Shown here in pieces: positions 41,497 through 53,500 of a DNA stretch of 64,000 nucleotides. The position numbers were made by a program, and so were the translations under genes. This stretch comes from Diplosphaera chodatii (Eukaryota > Chlorophyta > Trebouxiophyceae > Prasiolales > Stichococcaceae): the NCBI GenBank assembly GCA_032358165.1, contig JAALGY010000028.1, positions 496,001 through 560,000 of the forward strand. Direction: 5' to 3'. The notes under the pieces are model-generated. The model ran no database searches. It was not told the DNA's origin and saw only the letters and a list, made by a program, of their open reading frames with translations. The stretch's first letter is position 1; each line of letters begins with the position of its first letter.

Positions 41497-43254
41497 ATGG
41501 CGTCGCAGCTGCAGCAGAAGCTGGCGGCGTTCCGAAACAACCAGATGAAGCTGCAGACGAAGGCTGCAGAGGAGGTGCGACGCAAGGCGGCGGCGGCGGA
41601 GCGTGCAAAGATACGAAAGGCTGCCGAGCCCACAAAGAAACCAGGTCAGCAGAAGGGGCGCCGTTTAAGTGGCTCCAGCTGGTTGCCAGTCACATGCTGA
41701 ACCACCACAACTAGCAACCTATTAGAGGCGCGTTCTGATCAGCTGTGTGCCATGACCCGTGCACGCAAAGGCGTTGATTGCAGTGTCCTGATGTGCCCTG
41801 CTCAGATGCAAAGGCAAGGCCGTCCGCCCGCAAGACGGCGGCGCTGGGCAAGCGGCTGAAGGACCTGCTGGAGTGGCTGCGGGAGGCGCGCGGCCCCAAG
41901 AGCGCTGCAGAGATCCAGGTGCACCGCTGGACGGCTCGCCTCTGCATGAGTATCGCAATGTTGCTGTCTGGCATGCGTGGTAAGCGTCTACAAAAAGTGG
42001 TCGCATGGCCGACAAGGGTCTCACGGCAAGTGCCTGGTGGTGTGCGAGAGCGGCGGCATCCTTCTTGTGCAGGAGGCGACAGGCATCGATGTGGAGGGCG
42101 ATGCGACAATGGCGGAGGCTGTGGCAGCCAACCCCAAGATCGAAGCCACGCGCGACGGCCTGTACGAGTACAAGGTGGGCATCAGGAGGCACTGCATACA
42201 TATGGCGCGGCATCTGTCTCTGCAACCCGTTTTACACAAACAGTTTGGTCTGCTCGTGCAATCTCACACATTGCTGCAAGTCAACAGCTGCAAGCACATG
42301 TACTGTGGGCTGTGCAGGCGCTGCTGGAGATCGGGGACGCCCAGGCGCTGCTGGAGGCGCTGCACGCCAAGGGCGAGTCCGGCCTCATCCAGGTACTGCT
42401 GGCGTCTGCCCTGTAGATCTAGGCCTGGGTGTTCATGAGACGTGTTGACGGCGTCGACGCTGCCGCCGGTCAGTGCTGCACCGGATGCGATGGTTCAGAT
42501 GGTATCACCTGCGCCTGGCAGAGTCCTGGTTGCGATGGCTGCAGAGCGATGTGGACGACTCGTACCCGGGCGCCAAGGCGGACATCGAGCGGCTGCGTGC
42601 GGAGCAGCGGCTGTACGCAATCCACAACCACGACCTGCGCGAGTTCGTGCTGTACCCCAGGTGCGCGCCTGTCTCGACGCCCCGACGCGGGCACCTGGCA
42701 CGCCCTGTCAGCATGCCTCCACCCAGCTGTCCGCAGGAGAGCATGCGCTGCAAGTGCATGCTGGCACGCTGCACCTCGGCAAAGGCGTCTGCCAGCGCAA
42801 CTGCTGCTGCGCCGTCAGCACAGCTGATCCCTCGCTCCACTCCAGGGACGAGAAGCTGGACCGGCAGGTGGAGTATGTGCCGGAGCTGGCGGCGGTGTGG
42901 CGGGGGGTTGACATTCCCGCGAACCCCGACGAGCTGGAGCGCGAGCTGGGCAAGGCGGGCATCGCGCCGGCGCCCCGCACCACCGACCGGAAGCGCACCG
43001 CGCTGCCGCCCAAGGTAGGAACAAAGCGTGGATTGTAGGGGTCTACGGTGCGTGGTCATGGTACAGACGGTGTCTCAACGTCCCGAGGTGTAGGGGCTGC
43101 AGCTCCAGCATCGGCGGTCGTTTCACGGGCGCTGTGCGCCCGGCTGCAGGAGAAGAAGCGGCGGCAGCAGCGGGTGCGGCTAGACAAGGTCACCAACACG
43201 CACATGCCGGAGCTGTTCCTGGGCACCGCGCCGCAGAACATCGACGAGCGGTAG
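41497..43254 (+). CDS. GTF2E2: Transcription initiation factor TFIIE, beta subunit
   Basis: General RNA polymerase II factor that, with TFIIE alpha, recruits and regulates TFIIH at promoters. Exon 1 (ATG 41497) is a charged helix (LQQKLAAFRNNQMKLQTKAA). Exon 2 and onwards form tandem winged helices: LGKRLKDLLEWLREARGPKS, EATGIDVEGDATMAEAVAAN, PKIEATRDGLYEYK, then ALLEIGDAQALLEALHAKGE, SDVDDSYPGAKADIERLRAE, RLYAIHNHDLREFVLYP. The C-terminal part has QVEYVPELAAVWRGVDIPAN and a basic end EKKRRQQRVRLDKVTNTHMP followed by ELFLG, which matches the conserved TFIIE beta end (KLTNAHLPELF in plants). Stop TAG 43252-43254. All junctions read keep phase, and the length of about 280 residues fits plant homologues. 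Confidence 0.88.
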
Positions 43255-43888
43255 CGGTGCAGCGTCAACACGCACTTTGCTGCTCCGTTTGCTGGGTGCC
43301 GCGCCAGGGTCCTGTACAGAATTCATGCAGCCGCAAGTGCTGCTGGCTGCATGTAGCACAGGCACTGCCGTGCCAGGGGCTTCTTACCAGATGTAACACT
43401 ACGACAGTCATGAAGGCAGATGACTCTGTAGAGCAGCATGTCATGTTTGCATGAGATGCACCGCCAGAGCACGGATATCATCAGCAGCAGCAGGCATGCA
43501 CCGTCAAGTTTCCAGGTTTTGGCAGCTGGTGCAATGGCTTGATAACAGCAGACTGAGATGCAGTGATCAGTGTTCAGCAGAGGAAAGGTTGGAGTCGTGA
43601 ATAGAGTCGTCATAGGCTTTGCGCTTTGGACATCATTGTACCAGCTTGCTTTACATCCTGATACAGCGTCCAGCTCAACGAAAGGTTGAACCAACGCCCC
43701 CCCTGCAGTGCGCACGCAGGCGCAAAACTGCTCACATAAAGCACCTCTCATCAGCCGTCGTCATCACTTGTTTAACCACAAACCATGTTCCTGGCGTACA
43801 GTACTGCCACTGCTGACCGTCAAAACTCTCGCGCGCTCAAAACTCAGGCACAGCTTGTGCATCCACTCATCCGACTACGACCAACGCA
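43255..43888. other. Intergenic space between convergent TFIIE beta and an unknown gene
   Basis: Holds the TGTAA at 43392 and the presumed 3' UTRs of both genes. No coding exon is supported on either strand. Confidence 0.4.
43392..43396 (+). terminator. Possible polyadenylation signal TGTAA (TFIIE beta gene)
   Basis: TGTAA on the sense strand 138 nt after the TFIIE beta stop codon. Confidence 0.45.
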
Positions 43889-44629
43889 TCATGTCCGCTG
43901 GTTGACCCCTTGCACAGCCTGACTGCGCGCAGTGCCGTACAGACGACACCCCAGTTGTTCACCAACGACAACGAAAGCACACCCTGCAGCGAACTGCTGG
44001 GCGGGCGCCACAGGGTGGCTGTGCTGGCCCTGAACTTTGCTGGCCTGACGCAAGTTCAGGGCAAGGCGCACGCCACCCACATCCTCAAGTGCCAGTCCCC
44101 GTCCGTACACAACATACTGTACAGGCGCCCACCACGTGAAATCAAGAGCCCAAAGCATGGGGCCAGCAGCAGCAGGCGGCTGCCCGCTGGTGCTGCGAGG
44201 CTGGGTGAAGCAGGCTTGATTGGGAGCTCCCCATGCTGAAACCAAGCGCTACCTACTTGCAGCTCGACTCTTGGGTGTTGCCTTGCTGCGGCTGAGCCGC
44301 ACGGGTGCATCCTTCCCCGCACTCTTGGTGTTGTTCCCCAGAGTCTGTCCCATCACATCGTGCCTTGGGTGCAGCTGAGCGGCTGCTTGTGCCGCTGGTT
44401 GCTGCATGATACTGCTGCTGCCGGTTGCATTTGCAGCTGCAGCTGCCTGCGCCGTCTCTGTCATCGCATCAAACTGAGAAAGCCCATTGTTTGTCTCGTG
44501 TTTGCGCAACTGCAATGTTCAACCGCAACACGCTGTTGCTGCCCACGACCGGAGGCTGCCATCCCCCATTGCTCGCACTTGACACTGCAGACCTCTCGCC
44601 CAGGCCTTCACGAACCGCCGCATCCACAT
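43889..44629 (-). CDS. Predicted protein, function unknown (possible organelle presequence)
   Basis: Not recognised. A three-exon model keeps phase. ATG 44629 starts MWMRRFVKAWARGLQCQ, a basic amphipathic presequence-like start; the donor is CAA then GTGCGA. Exon 2 (from 44506) reads LRKHETNNGLSQFDAMTETA then an Ala/Gln-rich stretch and KDAPVRLSRSKATPKSRAAS, with a good donor GTAGGT. Exon 3 reads WGAPNQACFTQPRSTSGQPP, LDFTWWAPVQYVVYGRGLAL and EDVGGVRLALNLRQASKVQG to a stop at 43889. The total is about 210 residues. The last part could instead hold a further intron, and the plus strand is also open over 43910-44239, so both the model and the strand are tentative. Confidence 0.35.
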
Positions 44630-45311
44630 GTTCTGATCTTGCTGGCTTCCAGCCGTGGGACGGCTGGGAGCTGCGGCGCTGGCGTGGCACATAAGAAGAC
44701 GATATTGTAAGAATAGGTGCGGCCGCGCGGGGGGCGCCGGGGCGATAATGTATCCAATTCGAGAGCCGCGGCTGCTGGCTCGTCTCCCCGGCGCCTGCGA
44801 CTGGCTCGCACGCTGGCTGGTACTTTGCTTGCTGATAAGTCCTCGCTTCTTGATGCTCCTTCCGCTCCCAAGGAGCGCGCTTGTTGCTGCAATCTCGTCT
44901 GCACAGCTGGCTTTTACACACTGCTTGACTGCCAGCTGCGCAAGGCTGGCCGCTCGTGAGCACGCATCGCCATCTCACATTGGCGCGGGCAGCCGCCATT
45001 ACGGTTCGCAACGCTCACTGACTTGACTTGCCGAAGTTGTCACACTGTCATCGCCTGCCTTGCTGCTGGCTGGGCCCCTGACATGGCACGCGGGCTTGGA
45101 CTGTGCCCTGGGGCCACAATGGCACCCGCCTGCAGGCATGAGGACATCTGATAAGAGCACCATCAAAAATGAGCTTGCGCCGGCCAGCAATCAGAACAGC
45201 CCCACATACGCAGCTATGGCATGGTGTTTTGTCATCCGCGGCCCTCTGCAAGAGCGAACACTACCGGATCACATAGTAAAGTACAGTAGGGGAGCGCACA
45301 CCTGGGGCGCC
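44630..45311. other. Intergenic space between two minus-strand unknown genes
   Basis: A minus-strand frame of about 180 codons (45011-44469) is open but low-complexity and conflicts with the better three-exon model beside it. No motif is seen. Probably promoter plus 3' UTR. Confidence 0.35.
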
Positions 45312-47055
45312 TCACAGGCTGCTGGAGCGCAGCAGCTCGCACCAGCCGTAGTAGTCCATGCCGTCGATCTTGCCCTCTGGCCGGCCGCCACCGCGGCGGT
45401 GCGCCGGCTCATCCACATCGCCACTGGGGCACGTCTGCAGTGCGACAGCAGATCAGCAGTTGGACACCACAGCTTGGTTGCAATGCTCACATTGCGAGGG
45501 GCCGCAGGTAACCTTGACCGACTCGCAAAGCTTGGCGGATCATGCGACCGGACGCAGCATTTTGTTGCAGCATCGATGGATCGGTAGTGCAGCACAAGCC
45601 CCGGCGATCACAGTCTGCTGCCAGGTACATTGGCACAGCGTGGTGGGGTGCACACCTGCGCAAAGCCGGCGTCTTGTGCGGGGGCGGCGGAGGAGACGGG
45701 GCGCAGGTTGGGGATGGCCATGGCCGGGCTGTGGCGCGGGTGGAAGCCTGCGGGCAGGACAACAACTGTCATTAACTTGGTTGAGTCTAAGAAGACAACA
45801 CCCAATTGCCCAGCTCACAGGGAGCTTCCTCGCCAGCTGCCAGACAGCGGCAGTATCGGGTGGCACGGCCGCTGCGATCCGGCGCAAGTGAGGACCGTCC
45901 AACCACGTACAACGAACACGATCATTGAGGAGCTCTGCAGGCGGTCCGAGGGACCCGGACGGCCGCCGGCGGGGGATAAGGTAGAGTTCGATGCTCCAGT
46001 CCGACGTGGAACAGGCCGTCCATGTGACAACGGCCGGGGCGGCGGGGGGCGGTCCGGCACGGCGGGCACAACAGATCGACACTGTGACAAGCTCACAGGG
46101 GCCAGCCTCAGGCAGCGGCATGCCGAGGCGGGCATCTGAGCGCGATCGCGCTTGAGGCACCAAATGCGAAGCCAGGTGAGCGCGCGGAAGCATCATCTAG
46201 CGGGCAAACAGCAGCGGGCCTGCTGAAGCGGGCACGCTGCAAAGCCAACAAGGGATCCCTGCGGTACGGAGGCGCAGGCGGAAGCCGTGCGGCGATGGGC
46301 AGCGCAAAAACAGGCTGAACGCATTGAGCGTATCTAACGGCTCCAACCGGGGAGTGTGACTCACTGGGGGTGGCGCCGGGGAAGGCCATGGAGGCGGTGC
46401 TGAGCAGCGGGCGGCCGCCGCGGGGGCTGCCGGAGGCGCGTGGCGAGCTGGAATCCATGCTGAGGCGACCCCACAGGCTCGACGATCCCTGGGTTGTGTA
46501 GGGCGCCTCCAGCTGCGGCCGGGCCGTGTCCAGGCTGCCACGGTGCAGGGCAGAGAAGTGGTCGAAGGGGTTGGCGGGCTCCGGTGCCTTGCGGTCCGCC
46601 TCCAGGTCTGCTTGCACTGCAATGGGAGGGCGCAGCGAGCCGAGTCAGTCACAAGCGCACACCAAGTCAAATCTGGGCTCGCTGCGCCGCGGCAGGATGC
46701 GACACTACCAGCGCCGGCCCTGAATGCAGACAGCTGCCCGAATATGCACTGCGCCCGGCAAGGAGGCCCGGCAGCCGCTGGGCGGGCCAACCCTCTGTCC
46801 TGCTGAGTGGGCATTCCGGGGCCGACTGCTCCCGCAGCAGCGGGTCTCCGAGCCCGGCGGGACACGCAAGAGGGCAGCGACTGTATCTGTGATGATCGCG
46901 GATGCACAGCAGCTCCGTGGCGGCTCACCAGAGCAGCTGAAGTCGCTGAAGCTGGGGCTGGATGGCATGGACATTGGGGAGGAGTCTTCCGACGAGCGGC
47001 CGCCGTTGCCGCCCGAAGAAGACCGAATCCACGTGCGCAGGCCGCTCAGGGACAT
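45312..47055 (-). CDS. Predicted 197-residue Ser/Pro-rich protein, function unknown
   Basis: Not recognised, but the gene model is unusually clean: four exons, 47055-46929, 46616-46365, 45747-45656 and 45434-45312, all with GT-AG borders and consistent phases (1, 1, 0), total 594 nt including the stop. The protein starts MSLSGLRTWIRSSSGGNGGR, has a Ser/Pro run SSPMSMPSSPSFSDFSCS, a more ordered segment VQADLEADRKAPEPANPFDH then FSALHRGSLDTARPQLEAPY, a second Ser/Gly/Pro region and a short C-terminal block GKIDGMDYYGWCELLRSSSL. There is no signal peptide, membrane segment or zinc site. It looks largely disordered with two short, possibly conserved islands (ANPFDHFSAL and DGMDYYGWCELL), as in adaptor or regulatory proteins; that is inference. 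Confidence 0.6.
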
Positions 47056-47580
47056 TTGCGTCTGTTATACCTTGCGGGAAACCGGGAAAGGCAAGTTGCT
47101 CGCAGCAAGTTGCCTCGAGCTGGACGTCCTCTGGGCGACAGGGGCCAGTGCAGCTGGCAACAGTTGGTGACTCTGAACCGGAAGCCTGGGCAACGCTCTG
47201 CAGGGTGGCTGGGGCTGCAAAGTGGAAGAGTGTGCTCTGGTTGGCACCACCCCACGCGATCTGCTCGAGAAACCCTCTCGAGGGTTTATGATCATCTGCA
47301 GTCACGCGCTTGCCAATTCGGGCAGCTCCTGCCGGTTGGGGCAACATGAGGGGAGCCCTACTGTAGGTAGGCAGAATGTGGACACCTCACCAACCTGAAC
47401 ACAGAGTCACGGAGCTTCAGTGTCTGAGGTGCATGGTTCTCCAGCCAACTAACACACTGGTCCAAGCCAGCACTGACTGACAACCTGCCATGTACACTGT
47501 ATAGCTGACCCATACCGGTACGTGCGTGCACTGCCTCCAGACACATACAACCTTAATGACGATGGCGACCATGGAACCAG
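47056..47580. other. Intergenic space between two minus-strand unknown genes
   Basis: About 525 bp with no supported exon. A small perfect hairpin (AAACCCT, loop CTCG, AGGGTTT) lies near 47270-47288; it may be chance. Confidence 0.4.
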
Positions 47581-49037
47581 TCACCGGGCTTGCAGGCCCT
47601 TGCGCGCCCACAGGTCTGCTATGCCGCCGAGGCGCCGCCGCTTGGTGCGCCAGGGCCCCGCTTTGGCACCGCTGCAGGGTCGCACGCGCGCCCCATTTGT
47701 GTCGCCTCCCTGCTGCGCCGACGGCAGGGTATGCAGGGGGCCGCGTGCCGTGCTGCCCGCTGCTGGGGCTCCTGCCCCGCAGCGCGCCTGCTGGACGCCG
47801 GCCTCTGCTGCGTCCCCCGCCCTGGTGTCCGCTGCAGCGGCTGGCGGCTGCATCTGCACCCGCAAATGCCGCTCTGCAGTCGCCCGTGCTGCACACTGCT
47901 GCCGGCACCCCTGAGTTCCCTCCGCCTGATTGCTGGGCTGCGGTGACACCTGCTGCTGCTGCTGTGCAAGGTGCTGTGCCGCTTGTGATGTTGCTGATGG
48001 CTGACCCAGGATGCAAGTGCTGTGAGGTCGCCCCTCGCGATGGCGCTCCTGGCTGCCGCCTATGCAGCTGTCCTCGTAGTGGCTGCGCCGCTTGCTGCTG
48101 CGCCACCCACTCCTGTGCAAACATGAAGCAAAGCACTGGGTCAACCGTCACATGCGGTGCAGTCCTGGCATGGCGTTTATGACTGCAGGGCATCGTAGCC
48201 TCAGAGCATGTCCTACCCCAGAGCTCACCGGTGCAGCGGTGCCAGCGGGACGCGTTCGCTGCTGGCTACTGTCGACGGCAACGGCTGAGCTGCTGCCACA
48301 CCCCTGTCTGCATCTGGGCGGGGCGCAGCTGACAAGCAGCGGTCCTGCTGGCTGGGCTCCACCCAGGGCACCGGCATCAGCAGTGCAAGGTCCACATCAC
48401 TCCCGCAGCCCTGCTGACCGGGCAGATCCGCACTGCTCGCCACCGGAGACCTGTCCCCAGATGCTGATGTGCTGGGCGGGCACAGCGCCGGCTGGGAGGC
48501 ATTCTCAGGCGAGTCGTACAGTGGCTGCGTGGTGACCTGCGAGGGCGTGTGGTTTGGCGCCGTGCCTGGCTGTTCTGTGCGCTGCGCAGCTGCTGATTGC
48601 GGCATGTGTGCCGGACTGCCCCGCTGGCGTTCTGAAACTCCTGCTGGCGGCAGGATGGCTGCGGATGCCTGTAGTGGGCTATGCACCCCACAGCTATCGC
48701 GGTGACTGTGCTGCAACATGGCTGCATCATCTGGAGCCGTTTGCTGCCGTGCATCCCCGTGCATCTGTGAGGCGGCATCTGCTGCAGCTGCTGCAACGAC
48801 TCTGCCACTGAGTCCAGCAGGCTCGCGCGCAGCAAGGCATGCCGGTGGGTATAGGCAGCTGGTCTGTGGAGGATGCTGTGGCTGGCACAGCGGCTGCAGC
48901 GGGCCCGGCCAGCAGCTGGCCTCCGACTCCAGGGCGCATGCTGCTGTGGCGCTGTCTGCCTCTGCTGACTGCTGTGCGTGGCGCTGGTCTCGGGCGGCGG
49001 ACGTCTCTGGCGCATGCACGCCTGCGGTCCGAATCAT
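47581..49037 (-). CDS. Predicted low-complexity Gln/Ala/Ser-rich protein, function unknown (5' end unsure)
   Basis: Not recognised. A long frame from ATG 49037 to about 48232 (about 269 codons, e.g. ASCWPGPLQPLCQPQHPPQT, DLALLMPVPWVEPSQQDRCL) ends at a good donor in phase 2 and joins an exon starting near 48113 that reads SGWRSSKRRSHYEDSCIGGS, a Gln-rich run (AQHLAQQQQQVSPQPSNQAE) and the basic end PWRTKRRRLGGIADLWARKG, stop TGA 47583-47581. Expected length is about 445 residues, without signal peptide or membrane segment. Upstream minus-strand frames at 49275-49090 (RTWIYEPSEREQDDQLNGAR) and about 49700-49580 (HSGTLASVRSACRGMHIMLS) look like further 5' exons but could not be joined in phase. 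The Lys/Arg cluster could be a nuclear localisation signal. Confidence 0.45.
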
Positions 49038-50548
49038 CAGATCGTGATGCTTGCACGTAAGCGAATCAAGGTTTTGATGACTGCTTCAAGCTTTCGCTGT
49101 TGTCATGGATGTGCAGCTGGTCAACAGCGCACCTAGAGCGCCCCACGGCAGCGGCCTTGCTTGGCGCTGTCCGTGCAGTGGGACTAGATCATGCCGCGTG
49201 TTCCGAGCTCCGTTGAGCTGGTCATCCTGCTCCCGCTCTGACGGTTCATAGATCCAGGTCCGAGGTGGCAGGTCCACAGCATCTGCGCAAGTGGCATGAC
49301 TTGCATCGTGTGAGTTGAGGACGGTGCCTTACGCAATACAACCCATGTTACACCCATGTTTGATGACTATGCATGGTACCTGGCAGCTCTGGTGTTGCCT
49401 CGTAGCCGATATCGTGCAAGTATTGCGTATTGATCACTGGTTGCATCTGGGCCACAGGCAAACTTGCAACGCAAGCCCGGGGGACCCGGGGGTGAACAGT
49501 ACACCAAGGTGTCCTGCTGCTATCCGAACGTAGTCTTACAGTGTGTGAAATAAGCGTGTTTCGCAAATAACAGGCCAGCTGATGCGATCTGCAAGCACGT
49601 GCTTTCGGATTTTGAAAGCATGATGTGCATCCCGCGGCAGGCGGAGCGCACCGAGGCCAGCGTTCCAGAGTGCAACTTGCCCTGGTTGCGGTCTTGCCAA
49701 TGTCGACACAAGTCAGCTGCTTGCATGAGCTGGCATACGCACATGCGCCGCATAACAGCCAGCTGACATGTGCATGTACGGTCCCTGCAATACCATGTAT
49801 CAAACAGGGGACTAACAGAACGTCAGAAGGCGGCCTGATGACAAGCTCGTTTTGTGCCTCACTCTTGTCAACCGATGTCCACGTGCACAGAAGGCACAGT
49901 GGTAGATATGCGCGTGTTGGCTGGCTGCAGGCGTCTCACACAGCAGGCGGGAAAAATGGTCAGCCGGTCAGACAACACAGAGAGAACTTATGCATCGTAC
50001 AATGATGTGATGCAAACCAGATGCCAAACAGGAACCAGGAACAGCTGCATTGGGTCAGGACAGGGCACTGCGACATAGCCTGCGCCAGCAACACCAACAT
50101 CACCCATGCGGGAAGTGCCACCAAATGAACCTCTGCAGAGACACATCAATCATGCGTAGAGGCAGCGATGCGCCCGCAGGGTGATGAGAGGCAGAACCCG
50201 CGATGCTGCCAGATGCCATGCTGACTTGGCAGCCGCTGCAGTGGATAGGACACTTTGGCACAATAACTTTGTCTCAGCATGAAATGTCCTGCATGACTGT
50301 GAACTGACAGCTGTCGCCTGCGCCTCCTGCAGCATCCAACTGCCGCCCTCCACAGCAGCACAATCGAGGCTGTTCCCTTTGTCAGCAGCAGCCTTGATTT
50401 GTCATCACGCCAGGATGGATGTCATCAGTAGGTTTTCAAGGGAGCGCCTGCCCCATCTGCATGTGTTAGCATGAACATCACAGGATCAGATGCCAGCTGG
50501 ACACAGACGATGCTGCAGCAAGCAAACGACCTGCGATCGCACGGTGCA
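49038..50548. other. Region with possible extra 5' exons of the upstream unknown gene; otherwise empty
   Basis: Minus-strand frames at 49275-49090 and about 49700-49580 have coding-like composition and an acceptor (TGCGCAG) before 49275. They may belong to the 47581-49037 gene. From about 49800 to 50548 nothing is recognised; this part should contain the promoter of that gene and the 3' UTR of SF1. Confidence 0.35.
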
Positions 50549-53500
50549 TCACTGCAGGGTGGCCTGCACGCGCACCTCGGCCATGAAGCGCTCGTACTCG
50601 GACATGACCTGCTGCTGCGGCTCGGCCTTGAATTCGGGCGCCTTTGGCGCCTCCTGCGGCAGCGGCGGCTGCCATGCGGGCGCCTGTGGCATCGCACGGC
50701 ATGTTACCACGGTCACATAGCAGGGTCGCTGGGGTCAGCACCCTGGGGCAATATGCCACATCACCTGTGGCTGCCCTGTGCACATAATGTCCTGCCTCCC
50801 CAGTGGCAGCAGCTGCAGAAAGTCAGTCACTGGGTGCCTCGATCTCTCGACTGGATGGGGCTGCGGGACTGCCCACCGCTGCAGGTGCCGGCGGTGGGGC
50901 GGTCTCGGGTGGCGGCGCCGGCGGCGGCGCGCCGTACGACTGATCGGGCGGCGCGGAACCGGGGGGAGGCGGGGCAGCCCCCGGCGGCGCTCCATACGCC
51001 GGCGGGTAGGCACCCTGCAGCGCAGCGTGCAGCTGGCGTCAAGAAAGGCACTGGCCTCACAACTGGGTCGACCATGGCAAGCATCCCGGCAGTTGCAAGG
51101 CACGGTCCATAGTCTGCATGCCCTCGGCCATAGGTTGCGGGCGAAGGGCACCGAAGGCAGACAGGCATGCTTGCACGGCTTGGCGGGGTGGTGCGGCAGG
51201 GACCCCACCATTGGGGGCGCGCCATATCCGGCGGGCGGGTACCCGTACGGCGGCGGCGCCCCGTACCCGGGCGGGTAGCCGTACCCAGGGTAGCCGTAGG
51301 GCGGGGGCGCACCATATGGCGCATAGCCCGGCGGGGGGGCGCCATAGCCCGGCGGCGGTGCTCCGTAGCCCTGCAATAACCAGGGTTTGCTGTGATACAG
51401 TAGCGAGGCTGTGCTCGGTGGCTGTACTCTGTGCAATCCACCTCATGATGATGCGCTGAGTCTCCCGGCTCCAACACACAACAAGTCGTCTCCTCTGGAG
51501 TCGGTATCTCATGATGGAATGTATAGGCACCCACCGGCGGCGGGCGGGGGGCGCCATATGGCTGCGGGGCGCCCTGTGGGGGCGCCCCAGGGGGGGTGCC
51601 AGGGGGCAGCGGCGCCCCAGGGGGGCCACCCGGCGGCCGGGGAGCGCCGTAGGCGGGGCGCATGGTGGGGGGCCCGCCCATTCCAGGGGGGCCGCCCATC
51701 GGCGGGCCGCCTGAAGGCCGCGGCTGCCCCGCGATCCGCACCGACAGCATCTTGTCCGCCATCTTGTACCCGTTGATGCCCCTGTGCAGCAGTAAGCGCA
51801 GGGCTTCGATGTTTATGGGGAGATGGATCTGATGGCAGGGAGCCGTTAAACAGCCCCGAGTGCTTTGGAACGGCTGCGGTCGGAGTACAGGTAACAGGAC
51901 GTACTTGATGGCGGCGGCTGCAGCTTCCACGGTGCCCATGCTCACGAAGCCAAAGCCGCGGCAGGGGCCCACATTGCTGCCGATCGCCCGGGCATCGTAT
52001 ACCTGCACAGCCAGCGGTCAGGCTGGCTGCTTGCACGACGGTCGAACCCATGGGACTGTGCAGCCAGACCAGCAGGTTGCTAAGCAGGAGGAGCATGCCT
52101 GCAGTCGACCTACGCAGGGTAGGTCGATTGGGTAGCAGCTGCATGATCATGCACATCACCCAACAGGGAAGCTGTCAGCGGCGCACCTCGCCGAAGGGCG
52201 CAAACACAGACCGCAGCAGGTCGTTGTTCATGCTCGATGGCAGGTTGGACACGTACAGCTTTGCGTCGTCCGGCACATCCGGCCTCTGGACCGGCTTGGG
52301 GGGCGGCGCTGCAGGAGGAAAATCCAGAACATCGGATGTATTCTGCCGAGCAGCTCAAGTGCAGACGAATCCTGCAGCTGTGAAAAGTGCTTACATGGCA
52401 GCATCAACGCTGGCATGACGCTGTGAGCACGGTTTTGCTTGTCAGGTGCACAGTGTGGGCGTTGCTCGTTTTTGCTCACCACCAGAGCGCAGGCGGGCAA
52501 CGATGGCGCGGCCCTCGATCATCTTGCCGTGCATGCCGTCAGCGGCCGCCCTGGCCGTCTCCTCGTTGGACATGTGCACAAACCCGTAGCCGCGGCTCTG
52601 CAGCGCATGAGTACACGTTGCTGGTCACTGCTGCATAGGTGCTGCGATGGTCAATCAGCCAGTAGTAGAACTGATCTTTGCTGCATGTGCGGGTGTTCAG
52701 GTATACACACAAGGCGAGTCGAGAAAGCACGAGTGATCAGTAAATCAGAATGAAAAGGCCAACCAACAGCACGGCTGCCCCGGGTGACTCACCATCTGCG
52801 TCGCCATGTCCTTGAGCACGATTGCGTGCAGGACCTCGCCATACTTCGAGAACTCGTTGCGCAGCGTGTCGTCCGTCACGGAGTCCGGCAGGCTGCCCAC
52901 ATACAGCTTGCACGAGTCGGGCAGCTCGTCGCCCGGCCGCCCCCGCGGCCTGAAGCCTGCAATTGCAGGCGGGGTGGTCTTGATCAAGCCAATGCACGCT
53001 GCGGTACAAATGGTGCAGTGCAGAGGTGGCACAGTGTTGTCCGAGCCTGCTACTTTCTGCCATTAGCAATGGGCGCGGCCTCGCACGGAGCTCGTTTGCT
53101 TGGCTTTAGAGCAAAGCATTGAGTGCCAGCAAGGAACGCGGAATGGGCATGGTGATAATCATGCCGGAGAAGGAAAAGCATGCTTCTGCATACCGAGGCC
53201 CTCGTGCTTGATGCTGCCGCCCATGCCAGGGGCGCCGGGTCGGGGCGTTGCGGCGGCGCCAGGTGCGCCACCGCCCAGCTGCGACAGGAACGCCTTGTAC
53301 TCGTCCTCCTGCGACACCGCGCCCGCCACATCCCCACCCTGCAGCATACCAGTGCATTCAATGTCACATGTAGAAGGAAAGCAGAGCGAAGTCTCAATCG
53401 TACAGACGAGGAGTGGTGCAGCAGCCTTGAACAGGGCTGAGTTTGCTCCAAGGGCAACGAGGTTCAGCAGACCCCGGCGCATAAGCACACAGAGGAGGCA

